Source of the DNA: an uncultured Lachnospiraceae bacterium
Lineage (GTDB): Bacteria > Bacillota > Clostridia > Lachnospirales > Lachnospiraceae
Assembly (NCBI GenBank): GCA_951802115.1
Contig: CATOPL010000011.1
Location: 38,507 to 102,506 of the forward strand
Length of the DNA stretch: 64,000 nucleotides
Reading direction: 5' to 3'
Position numbers and translations under genes: made by a program
Part shown: positions 26,756-34,604 of the stretch, piece after piece
Layout of the letters: each line of letters begins with the position of its first letter
How positions within the stretch are numbered: the first letter of the stretch is position 1
Notes under the pieces: model-generated
What the model was told of the DNA's origin: nothing
Seen by the model: the letters and a program-made list of their open reading frames with translations, nothing else
The model's database searches: none

Positions 26756-27565
26756 TTACTGAAGCAGACTCAGGATACTCTGCGGTACAGAGTTTGCCTG
26801 TGCCAGCATGGACTGAGATGCCTGCAGAAGAATATTGTTCTTCGTGAATGCAGTGATCTCGTCTGCCATATCTGTATCACGGATACGGCTCTCAGCATCT
26901 GTAATGTTCTCAGATGTAACTCTCAGGTTGTTAACTGTATGCTCAATTCTGTTCTGTGCAGCACCGAGAGCAGCACGGAAGGAAGATACACAGTCAATTG
27001 CGCTCTTGATCGTATCGATTGCTCCATTAGCGCCGCTCTGACTTGATACGTCAATACTCTGTACGGAAATACCGGATTTGGTCATAGCCTGTTTAGCAAC
27101 TGTGATCGTCTCACCTGCGGACGGACCAATCTGGAACTGAAGAGAACCATCTCCACTCAGAGAGTAGATATCATTGAAGTTCGTCTTATTAGCGATACGG
27201 TCGATCTCGTCCAGAAGACGGGAAACTTCCTGCTGCAGGTTTCCTCTTGCAACAGTATTGTAGGTACCGTTTGCAGACTGGCTTGCCAGAGTGGTCAGAC
27301 GCTGAAGCATAGCGTGAGTCTCTGTCAGAGCACCTTCATTTGTCTTAATCAATCCGATAGCATCGTTTGCGTTGTTGATTGCCTGATTCAGACCATTGAT
27401 CTGAGATCTCATGGACTCGGAAATTGCAAGACCAGCTGCGTCATCGCCTGCACGGTTGATTTTATAACCGGAAGACAGTTTCTCAAGGTTCTTGCTTAAG
27501 TTACCCTGGTTGATACCAAGATTTCTGTAAGAGTTAATCGCTGCTATGTTGTGTTGAATAATCAT
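26756..27565 (-). CDS. hag: Flagellin (copy 1)
   Basis: The filament subunit, 269 residues, built almost only of the D0/D1 helices. The N-terminus is MIIQHNIAAINSYRNLG, followed by LSSGYKINRAGDDAAGLAISE (typical D0-D1 linker), and the C-terminus ends with ESRIRDTDMADE and SILSLLQ. The variable surface domain of longer flagellins is missing, so any glycans must sit on serine or threonine of the short D1 region (~residues 130-200, for example GISVQSIDVSSQSG). AGGAGG lies 8 bases before the ATG and a near-consensus sigma-28 promoter at 27695-27721. It probably gives the major filament subunit. Confidence 0.96.
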   Translation of the reverse strand: MIIQHNIAAINSYRNLGINQGNLSKNLEKLSSGYKINRAGDDAAGLAISESMRSQINGLNQAINNANDAIGLIKTNEGALTETHAMLQRLTTLASQSANGTYNTVARGNLQQEVSRLLDEIDRIANKTNFNDIYSLSGDGSLQFQIGPSAGETITVAKQAMTKSGISVQSIDVSSQSGANGAIDTIKSAIDCVSSFRAALGAAQNRIEHTVNNLRVTSENITDAESRIRDTDMADEITAFTKNNILLQASQSMLAQANSVPQSILSLLQ

Positions 27566-27694
27566 AAAATGTTCCTCCTGTTATTTATGATTGATATTTC
27601 CAGGAACTTCCCTGTCCCCGGTTGCTCCCCGAAGAGGGCCCCTGCTTCGGAAAGTTCTGTAAAGTTTTTATGTTGATTTGCTTTACATTCTTAA
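27566..27694 (-). promoter_or_regulatory. Structured flagellin mRNA leader with GGA motifs (probable CsrA target)
   Basis: From the expected transcription start near 27688 the ~120-nt leader begins with a hairpin (TGTAAAG 27658-27664 with CTTTACA 27681-27687), then a GC-rich near-palindrome at 27629-27650 (CCGAAG / CTTCGG) enclosed by GAACTT arms (27604-27612 and 27649-27657). Several GGA motifs occur, including ACAGGAGGA at the ribosome binding site. CsrA binding at flagellin leaders is established in Bacillus; here it is inferred from the motifs and the linked fliW-csrA. Confidence 0.6.
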
Positions 27695-27721
27695 TTATCG
27701 GTGGTTTTCTGGAAAACTTAA
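27695..27721 (-). promoter_or_regulatory. Sigma-28 (SigD/FliA) promoter of flagellin copy 1
   Basis: On the minus strand the sequence reads TTAAGTTT, 11 bases, ACCGATAA. The flagellar sigma-28 consensus is TAAAGTTT-N11-GCCGATAA, so spacing is exact, with one -10 mismatch and one -35 mismatch. It sits 130 bp before the flagellin start and 30 bp after the stop of flagellin copy 2. Confidence 0.85.
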
Positions 27722-27750
27722 GTATATTTTTTACTTTTTCCGTTTTCCTG

Positions 27751-28596
27751 TTACTGAAGAAGACTGAGAACCGACTGAACAATCGAGTTCGCCTGAGCAT
27801 TCATCGAATTCGCCGACTGCAGGATGATATTCTCTTTGGTAAACAGTGTAAACTCCTGCGCCATGTCCGTATCGCGGATCTGACTTTCAGCAGCCGTGAT
27901 ATTTTCATTTTCCACACTCAGATTCGCATAAGCATGCTGCATACGGTTGCCGGCCGCTCCAAATGCCGCCCGGACATCCGCCACCGCCTCGATCGCCACA
28001 TTAATCATATCCACTGACTGATTCGCCTTTTCCTGCGTTGTAAAATCAGTGCTGTCCAGCAGCAATGCACGGCTGCTCATGTAATAGCGTTCCACGGCAA
28101 GCGTCTCTCCCGCCGTAGGACCAATCTGGAGATCAATATTGTCTGACTGTTCCGGCGGGTTCAGGCCCGGAAAACCGTCTCCGGAATCGAACAGCGGAAT
28201 CTCGTCAAAATTCGAGGTTTCTGTGATCCGGTCGATCTCATCCAGAAGACGAACCCTCTCCTGATCCAGATTCCCTCTGGCAATCGTATTATAAGTACCG
28301 TTCGCGGACTCAACTGCCAGTGTCTGCAGTCTCTGCAGCATGGCATGCACTTCCATCAGAGCACCGTCACCGGTATTCGTCATGCTGATTCCGTCTGTAC
28401 AGTTGCGAAGGGACTGCTTCAGACCCTCCATCTGACTTCTCATCTTCTCTGACAAAGCCAGCCCTGCCGCGTCATCACCGGCACGATTAATGCGATACCC
28501 GGATGAAAGCTTCTCCAGATTCTTTCTGAGTTTTCCTTCTGAAGTTTTTTTATTCCTAGTGGCATTAAGACCCGGTATATTATGCTGTATGATCAT
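27751..28596 (-). CDS. Flagellin (copy 2)
   Basis: A second flagellin of 281 residues, clearly diverged from copy 1 but with the same core: MIIQHNIPGLNATRNKK, then LSSGYRINRAGDDAAGLALSE, and a C-terminus with ESQIRDTDMAQE and VLSLLQ. The D1 region is slightly longer (DSGDGFPGLNPPEQSDN, ~residues 135-151). ATG at 28596 is chosen because GGAAGGTGG lies ~10 bases upstream and the canonical MIIQHN start matches; an ATG at 28617 has no ribosome site. A weaker sigma-28-like site lies at 28697-28723, so it is probably a minor or differently timed subunit. Confidence 0.94.
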   Translation of the reverse strand: MIIQHNIPGLNATRNKKTSEGKLRKNLEKLSSGYRINRAGDDAAGLALSEKMRSQMEGLKQSLRNCTDGISMTNTGDGALMEVHAMLQRLQTLAVESANGTYNTIARGNLDQERVRLLDEIDRITETSNFDEIPLFDSGDGFPGLNPPEQSDNIDLQIGPTAGETLAVERYYMSSRALLLDSTDFTTQEKANQSVDMINVAIEAVADVRAAFGAAGNRMQHAYANLSVENENITAAESQIRDTDMAQEFTLFTKENIILQSANSMNAQANSIVQSVLSLLQ

Positions 28597-28696
28597 ATTC
28601 GCCAAACCACCTTCCATATATGATATCTGTCCGTCTCCTGTTATCTCATCAGAAACGAACTGTATCTTCCAAATCTGAACTTTATTGCTAGTTACT

Positions 28697-28723
28697 ATAT
28701 CGGCGGAAAAAGCTTCATTATTA
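28697..28723 (-). promoter_or_regulatory. Possible sigma-28 promoter of flagellin copy 2
   Basis: Minus strand reads TAATAATG, 11 bases, GCCGATAT. The -10 matches the sigma-28 consensus in 7 of 8 positions at the right spacing, but the -35 keeps only the first TAA. It lies ~100 bp before the gene start. The rest of the 310-bp gap up to 28906 holds only the dispersed repeat. Confidence 0.5.
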
Positions 28724-28875
28724 AGAAAATTCTATATTTTTTTAATATTCTCCGGGACATACCTGCGAATCGGCTCAAATCAACTGAATCTGGAACCGAA
28801 TATACCACAAAGCAGAATCTACAGTCCGCAGAAGCCAAAACCCGCGACAGCTGCCAGATGAACATACCGACATGT

Positions 28876-28910
28876 CCGCCTGCAAAAAGCAATTTTCAGA
28901 CACGCTTTAA
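28876..28910 (-). repeat. Dispersed repeat copy, overlapping the stop of the DUF616 gene
   Basis: Bases 28884-28910 are a perfect 27-base match to the reverse complement of 40222-40248. Bases 28876-28901 match 35773-35798 (opposite strand) in 21 of 26 positions. It covers the last codons and stop of the gene at 28907. Confidence 0.6.
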
Positions 28911-29968
28911 TACGGCAGTTCCCAGCTCCTTTTCTTACAGATATACGGATTCTGGTATATAAACAAATCGGACAGATCATAATGAAACCGATTCTTCCAG
29001 CAGGCGTATCCTATACTCAGCTGATCCCGCCTGCTTTTTGTTTTCACTTCCTCCCACCAGCATTCCAGAACCTTCTGCAAAACTGTATCCTGATGCCGGC
29101 GGACCAGACAGGCAGAATCAATCAGCCCGTAATTCGCCGGATAGCCTTCCTGTTTGTACCCCTCCATCTGACTGATGATTTTCTCCGGATCATCCTTTGA
29201 CGCTTCCATACAGGCTTTTGCTTCCTCATATGCGCATTCTCTTACAAAATGCGGAAAGCACAGCATCGGACTGCCTGTACTGTATATCTCCATATATTCG
29301 CACAAATCGCCCGTAACATATATCTTTCCGTCTGTATAAACAGAAAAATCATACTCTCCAAGAAACTTATGGCATAATATTTTATATTTTCTAGCAAGTC
29401 TTACAGAATCCAGTCCGTCCGGATTTTCCACATACCGGATATCCCATATCTGCGTGTCCAGATCTCTGTTGTCAGTAAAACAGACATAATCAAACTCCGG
29501 ACTGACGCAGGCCGGTGGATTCAGTTCATCATATCCCCCCGTGATCACCGTATAGACTACGCCTTTTCCCTTAAACGCATTTTCTCCTCTTTTCGACTGA
29601 TATTGATACTGTCTGTATACGTCCCTGGCCTTTTGCCTGTAACTCTCTATGAGCACGCGACTCACGGTGTCGCGAAGATCATGCAGTCTGTCGCAGGCCG
29701 TAATCGAACTCGTATTCAGATCGCTGATAAGTTCGTCTAACAGCGCCGACAGCCCAAGACTGTCCTCTCTCTCCATCGCAGCCTGCGTCAGCATATGATA
29801 GATACCTAAATATTCTCCAAGCTGGCGCGCCTTCTTCGACAGCCACTGATCATATTCTACACGGATGATTTCCATTACATTTTTCAGAGGAAATTTTTCT
29901 GCAGTCAAAGTTCCGTCCACCAGATACCCTTTCAACTTTTGCAGCAATTCCATATTTTCACTTTGCAT
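28907..29968 (-). CDS. DUF616 (TOD1/MUCI70-type) glycosyltransferase
   Basis: A 353-residue protein. Residues ~133-345 match the DUF616 glycosyltransferase domain: VVYTVITGGYDEL (start), FDYVCFTDN, the YTDGKIYVTGD segment carrying an acidic metal site, and a late DQLSIGYACWKN. The N-terminal ~130 residues are helical and unlike known domains. AAGGAG lies 9 bases before ATG 29968. It is the gene immediately upstream of the flagellin region, separated from flagellin copy 2 by 310 bp. Its last codons overlap the dispersed repeat at 28876-28910, so the C-terminus may have been altered by that insertion. Sugar specificity unknown. Confidence 0.75.
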   Translation of the reverse strand: MQSENMELLQKLKGYLVDGTLTAEKFPLKNVMEIIRVEYDQWLSKKARQLGEYLGIYHMLTQAAMEREDSLGLSALLDELISDLNTSSITACDRLHDLRDTVSRVLIESYRQKARDVYRQYQYQSKRGENAFKGKGVVYTVITGGYDELNPPACVSPEFDYVCFTDNRDLDTQIWDIRYVENPDGLDSVRLARKYKILCHKFLGEYDFSVYTDGKIYVTGDLCEYMEIYSTGSPMLCFPHFVRECAYEEAKACMEASKDDPEKIISQMEGYKQEGYPANYGLIDSACLVRRHQDTVLQKVLECWWEEVKTKSRRDQLSIGYACWKNRFHYDLSDLFIYQNPYICKKRSWELPY

Positions 29969-30024
29969 ACAGTTTTACTCCTTCTCCCCACACGCCGCTC
30001 AGAATACTTCTTACGATGTTTCCA

Positions 30025-30744
30025 TTACATCAGACACAGAAATTTTAAATTCTCGGATACAATGATAGTCATATCTTTTTCCCCTGAATATGTATTCATA
30101 TAAAAAGGCACCCCCGCTTCCTGCAGTATAAACATGATCATCTGACAGGTTTTCGTCTCTCCGTTTCTGTCGCAGTCATCCATAAGAATTACGAATTCAT
30201 CTTTCAAGCAGCCCGGAAGAAGGCTGAGAATATCCACCCGCGAATAGTCGGGACTTCTGTAACCATAGGGACCATCTATCATAATCAGATCAAAACATTT
30301 ATCCTGTAACTGTTCCTTGAAATTTATATATCTTGTGATATTTGTAAACCGTTCTTCATTCTCCATTTTAACCGAAACGTCTTCAATTCCGCATTTTATA
30401 ATTTCCGTTGAAGCAGGGAGTGCAAAATGATTGGAAAAGAATTCAATCCAGTTCTCGTCATGCTCTACCACATAATGTCTGGCGTCAATTCCGGAAGATT
30501 TTACATATGATCCAATCATTTTGGTAGACTGACCCATTCCCAGCTCTAAAATAGACTTCGGATTCACCTCATTTAAGATCCGATACAGCACATATAAAAA
30601 CGGATATCCAACCGCTCCTCTCCCCGGTGAAAACGAAAGCTCAGGACTCAGCCATCTACTTCCTCTTATCGTATCATGATACACCTCACTCCAGATCAGC
30701 TCCTGTAATTTTCTTTCCAACATCGTAACCTGCATCTGCTCCAT
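30025..30744 (-). CDS. Class I SAM-dependent methyltransferase-like protein
   Basis: A 239-residue protein with a Rossmann methyltransferase core: SILELGMGQSTKMIG (motif I, ~residue 65), YVVEHDENW (motif II-like acidic residue) and FDLIMIDGPYGYRSPDY (~residue 155) followed by VILMDDCDR. These resemble the methyltransferase 24 group. It may methylate a sugar or amine of the flagellin glycan; an alternative is a non-methyl transferase using the same fold. GGAGAAAG is well placed before ATG 30744. It lies 56 bp upstream of the DUF616 gene and 47 bp after the LicD gene. Confidence 0.65.
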   Translation of the reverse strand: MEQMQVTMLERKLQELIWSEVYHDTIRGSRWLSPELSFSPGRGAVGYPFLYVLYRILNEVNPKSILELGMGQSTKMIGSYVKSSGIDARHYVVEHDENWIEFFSNHFALPASTEIIKCGIEDVSVKMENEERFTNITRYINFKEQLQDKCFDLIMIDGPYGYRSPDYSRVDILSLLPGCLKDEFVILMDDCDRNGETKTCQMIMFILQEAGVPFYMNTYSGEKDMTIIVSENLKFLCLM

Positions 30745-30791
30745 ATTCTTTCTCCTTGTTATACAATTTTTATGGTAAAATCACCCGTTGC

Positions 30792-31724
30792 TTATTCAAG
30801 CGTCATGTCAAACCACTCGGGCAGGTCCCGGCCCTGACTTTTAAAATGCTCCCTCAAAATATCTATCTGATCCTTGAATCCGTCATGCGCAGCCCGCATA
30901 ATCGGAGTCCTGTAATCATCTCCATAAATCAGTCTGCACATCAGATCATAATCCTCCGGAATCGGAATGGTTGTGTTTTCAAAAGGGACCTCTATGATCC
31001 TGTCAAAGCAGGATCTGGAAAAACGATAATGACGCCGCTGATACATCCACGGAATATTCGCCACCTCATCTGACTGAGCATCCCAGTACATGGCCGCTAT
31101 CCTATCAGCAAGCGCATATAGCTGTCCTTTTACCGGCTGTTGTCTGTCAATCCGGCATCCTGTCAATTTTTCAATCTCTCCAAGCTGATCCCATCTGTTT
31201 TTTTCCACCCACTGTTTATCATCAGTAAAAAGCTCCCAGTGTTTATACAGATTACATACTGCCCAGAACAGATTCAGATGTACTTCTTTATCTGCCGTAT
31301 TTTCAGGAAGATGGTCAAGGCAGAAGATATCCACTCCGATGACTAGCGGACAGCCGTGATACCGGTCAAGAAAGTCCTGATCCAGCCGGATGACCTCTGT
31401 ATTCAGCACCCGGATCAGAGTTGGCCCCACCTCCATCACCTTCCATCCTTCAGGCAGTTCCATTCTGGCAAAATACTGAAATCTTTCATAATCCTCCCTC
31501 AAAAACGCCAGATCAAGATCATCATCCCAGGGAATAAATCCCTGATGGCGCACCGCTCCCAGCAACGTACCATACCAGCCATAATATTTAATATGACGAC
31601 GTTTACAGATCGCATCGATCTCCTTTAAAATATCCAGCGACACGGCCCATGCGCGTTTCATCATCGGCTGTACATAAAAACCTTCGCGTTCTTCTCCCTG
31701 AAAATATTCCGCTGCAAACTCCAT
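30792..31724 (-). CDS. LicD family phosphotransferase (copy 3)
   Basis: A 310-residue LicD protein from the chosen start: MEFAAEYFQGEEREGFYV, then YYGWYGTLLGAVRHQGF and IPWDDDLDLAFLREDYERF. It is more distant from copies 1 and 2, with a different helical middle. The frame extends to ATG 31787 inside the upstream gene; 31724 is preferred because it aligns with the MEFAA starts of the other LicD proteins and avoids a 40-bp overlap. It belongs to the second block of modification genes upstream of the flagellins, so its donor may be the product of the LicA/LicC pair at 37687-39464; that link is inference. Confidence 0.83.
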   Translation of the reverse strand: MEFAAEYFQGEEREGFYVQPMMKRAWAVSLDILKEIDAICKRRHIKYYGWYGTLLGAVRHQGFIPWDDDLDLAFLREDYERFQYFARMELPEGWKVMEVGPTLIRVLNTEVIRLDQDFLDRYHGCPLVIGVDIFCLDHLPENTADKEVHLNLFWAVCNLYKHWELFTDDKQWVEKNRWDQLGEIEKLTGCRIDRQQPVKGQLYALADRIAAMYWDAQSDEVANIPWMYQRRHYRFSRSCFDRIIEVPFENTTIPIPEDYDLMCRLIYGDDYRTPIMRAAHDGFKDQIDILREHFKSQGRDLPEWFDMTLE

Positions 31725-31747
31725 ATCCGCATCTATCCTTTCCTTCT

Positions 31748-32869
31748 TCACAGATCCTGGTCCCCTCTGAGCGTGTCTGAAAGCCATCCGCCCAGTTTTT
31801 GATAAATTCTGTCCTCATACGCCACGTATTGGCTGCACATTTCCATCACTGCATATTTCGAATAATTCATTTCTATGTAAATCTTTGCAGAATCATCTGC
31901 ATTGTACTCAATTCTTTTCAACGCACATTTTAAGTTCCGCAGTTTCCGGATCAGCTCAGACGCGGACATTCCCGCATTCCAAAGACGTATCGGCGACCGT
32001 TCCTTCTCCTCTGTCCAATCGATGCAGACAGCTGCCTTGTATTCTCTCAAATGCAGATTGTCCTGGAAATCCGCATTTCCAAAAAAAACTCTCAGCTGTT
32101 CTTTGCCACCAAAACTGATTAAATCTTCGATACCTTTTTTCAGCTCCTCCATATGATCTGCATACTCTTTGTTGACCTGGCACACCCGCAGTTCTTCGCT
32201 GCTTCTGTCCGCAGAAATTCCCGGCATTCCTGCATATTCCGAAAGAAACCTCTCATAATAATCGAAATAAGCAGTCAGTTTCGAACACAGTCCATCATGG
32301 CAGCACCATATTTCCCTCTGATACGGAATCCCCACTTTATAACCTGCTTTTTTAAATTCCATACACTGTGAAAAATCGTAAAAGTCCCAGCCGTCAAAAA
32401 CATCTTCTCTCCATGCTATATCATACTGTGTTGCCAGCAGGAGCCCGTCTGCCGAGGCTACTTCCTCAAAACCTCCCTCTTCAGGAGATTTCCTGTTTAT
32501 AATTTCACAGTCATATACGATCCTTCCCGTATCCCATTTCATCATAGTAAGAGCGGTAGTTCCCATTTCTTTTTTTCCGATCACTCCCAGCATACCCAGC
32601 TTTTCATCACCGGCAAAAAGTTTCAGTATATCTCCAATAAAACGGATATTAATAATCAAAACATCCTGATGAAGGTACACTTTATATTTCGCATCCGAAT
32701 CTGCCATCCCCGCATTATAGCCTGACGCCATAGATGGAGCTTTCCGAATGCTGATCATATCCACCGTATATCCATCCGGAACACACAGTCTTTGCAGATA
32801 ATATCTGCATTCTTCATATTTTGCTTCATCATTTACGCAAGTGATAAATGCAATCTTTTTTCTATCCAA
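31748..32869 (-). CDS. GT2-like glycosyltransferase (PF13712 type)
   Basis: A 373-residue protein opening KKIAFITCVNDEAKYEEC, with GYNAGMADSDAKYKVYLHQD (~residues 49-68), the metal-binding region, and DGLLLATQYDI followed by WREDVFDGWDFYD (~residue 155). This is the pattern of the glyco_tranf_2_5 group. The start is a TTG at 32869; no ATG fits, and GGAGG lies 12 bases upstream. It is the full-length paralogue of the interrupted gene at 34605-35715 and gives the template for judging that break: VPDGYTVDM here against VPRGG then a shifted frame there. Confidence 0.75.
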   Translation of the reverse strand: MDRKKIAFITCVNDEAKYEECRYYLQRLCVPDGYTVDMISIRKAPSMASGYNAGMADSDAKYKVYLHQDVLIINIRFIGDILKLFAGDEKLGMLGVIGKKEMGTTALTMMKWDTGRIVYDCEIINRKSPEEGGFEEVASADGLLLATQYDIAWREDVFDGWDFYDFSQCMEFKKAGYKVGIPYQREIWCCHDGLCSKLTAYFDYYERFLSEYAGMPGISADRSSEELRVCQVNKEYADHMEELKKGIEDLISFGGKEQLRVFFGNADFQDNLHLREYKAAVCIDWTEEKERSPIRLWNAGMSASELIRKLRNLKCALKRIEYNADDSAKIYIEMNYSKYAVMEMCSQYVAYEDRIYQKLGGWLSDTLRGDQDL

Positions 32870-32949
32870 AACTCCTACAGTCCTCCCGTATCAGTATGCT
32901 GACATACTTATCATACCCTCTTCATATATCGGCATATCTGTCCAAACAA

Positions 32950-34146
32950 TTAAATGTCAAGACTGAACATCTCTTTTACCCGATGTCTGTATGTGTGTCG
33001 GGCAGCCACCTTTTCGTACCCGTTGGCAGCAATTTCCTGTCGTTCTTCCTCGTGCTCCAGATAGTAATCCACTTTTCTTTGCAAATCTTCTCTGCCGTCA
33101 AAGAAAACAAAATCCTCCCCCGGTACAAACAAATCCAGAAAGTCTCCCTGAAAATTGCTCAAGAGAAATCCTCCGCAGCCTAAAATATCAAATGCACGCA
33201 GAGGTACGCCGCTTTTAATACTGCGCAGAGTAATATTCAGATTGATTTTACTTTTTCTGAAGATCTGCGGCATCTCATCATAATAATCAGCAACACCGTG
33301 ATTACGCACATTCGGCATGCAGTAATCCTGATGGTGCGTAAAAAGATCGAGCGTGTGTCTTTCTGCTGCCGCCGATAACAGACTTGTACGCTCCAATGCT
33401 GTTATTTTGCGGTTGATCACATACTGTGTATAAAGCCACTCTCTGCTCTCCATACCATCCGGCGAAGGGTCAAGCGGATATACCCTGTACAGATCCTCGA
33501 GAACCGGAAGTAATGTTTCCTGAATAAAACTGCAGCCCTGTACCCGCATCTGAGCAGCCATCAATGCGTCCAGATATCCCCTGGAATAGTCGGACAAATT
33601 GTTCATGGAGTCAAAAAAGTTATATTTTTCTGTATACAACGAACCTACAAAGGATATCTCATATTTATATGCCGACGAAAGTTTTTCATCGCCGGCAGCA
33701 GAATCAGATTCTGATTTATTTTCTCTTCTGCTGAAATAATCCAGCCTTTTTGTATTCACTGCCAGCGGCATATAATATACCGTCTTGATACCTGCAAAAC
33801 GCAGTTCCAGATATACTTCTTTGTCAAAAACGCAGACTGTATTGCAGGGATTGGCAACTGAGCGGGAATAAAGCGGAGCAAACGGACTGTCGTAAATCCA
33901 GGAAATATATCTGACTCCCTCTTTTTGACAGACATTGGAAATAACCGGAAAATAATTAAATGAAAATACAATATCCGGCGCTTCTCTGTGCAGTACGGAC
34001 GACAGTCTTTCCTCCGTCTGTGAATCCTCTCTTATATTTCCGTCCGCATTGTAATAAAAACTGACATATCTGTGTCCTTCTAAAATAAACGCTTCTTTTA
34101 TGTCTTCATTTCCAAAACTGGCCCATTCCACAAATAATATTTTCAC
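32950..34146 (-). CDS. CgeB-like glycosyltransferase (paralogue F)
   Basis: A 398-residue GT-B glycosyltransferase, slightly longer than its paralogues because of a Ser/Asp-rich insertion near residue 150 (NKSESDSAAGDEKLSS). It carries MKILFVEWASFGNEDIKEAF, NPCNTVCVFDKEVYLEL, then RAFDILGCGGFLLSNF and VPGEDFVFFDGREDLQRK. The start is GTG at 34146 with GGGAGG upstream. A 173-bp MITE-like element lies in the 458-bp gap on its upstream side, which probably isolates it from the interrupted glycosyltransferase gene. Confidence 0.8.
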   Translation of the reverse strand: MKILFVEWASFGNEDIKEAFILEGHRYVSFYYNADGNIREDSQTEERLSSVLHREAPDIVFSFNYFPVISNVCQKEGVRYISWIYDSPFAPLYSRSVANPCNTVCVFDKEVYLELRFAGIKTVYYMPLAVNTKRLDYFSRRENKSESDSAAGDEKLSSAYKYEISFVGSLYTEKYNFFDSMNNLSDYSRGYLDALMAAQMRVQGCSFIQETLLPVLEDLYRVYPLDPSPDGMESREWLYTQYVINRKITALERTSLLSAAAERHTLDLFTHHQDYCMPNVRNHGVADYYDEMPQIFRKSKINLNITLRSIKSGVPLRAFDILGCGGFLLSNFQGDFLDLFVPGEDFVFFDGREDLQRKVDYYLEHEEERQEIAANGYEKVAARHTYRHRVKEMFSLDI

Positions 34147-34356
34147 TTCTATATCCTCCCAGACTCTGTAACTTTTAAAAACCTTTCTTGCTCACACCAT
34201 TCACTGCACGCCCGATGAGACAGTTCTGGTCCTTCTGAAGCAACGGAATAGCTATGCATAACATGCTGTACATTGACAATTACTTAAATATTTTTCATAA
34301 ATGCAAATCCAAAATTATAGTTTTTGATAAATACAGCAGCCAACCAGGACGCCCGC

Positions 34357-34529
34357 CATGGTTAACTATTCCTTCCAGCCCCCGCTTGCGCTTAATGAAG
34401 GCAATCAGGACTCCTCCCACTTCGTGGGCCCCTCCTCATTACAAGGGACGCAGTGGTACTAAGGGCGCAAAACACGCGCCCTAAGGACCAGCGCCCTTCA
34501 AATGAGGCTTAAAGAAATAATTAGCCATG
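34357..34529. mobile_element. MITE-like element with 24-bp imperfect terminal inverted repeats
   Basis: The left end (34357-34380, CATGGTTAACTATTCCTTCC...) and the reverse complement of the right end (34506-34529, CATGGCTAATTATTTCTTTA...) match in 19 of 24 positions. The 173-bp element has no reading frame of note, contains further hairpins (CCCACTTCGTGGG; TAAGGGCGC with GCGCCCTAA) and is richer in GC than its flanks. No clear target-site duplication was seen. The rest of the 34147-34604 gap is AT-rich and featureless. Confidence 0.6.
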
Positions 34530-34604
34530 ACAGACTGTATGTTGGCAAATTTACAAGACGATTTACTTATAAATGAAAGTCAATAGGTATACTTATTGAA
34601 TCGC

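Noticed and set aside
28695..28892. 65-residue minus-strand reading frame between flagellin copy 2 and the DUF616 gene
   Set aside because: No ribosome site; it spans the proposed sigma-28 promoter and runs next to the dispersed repeat.
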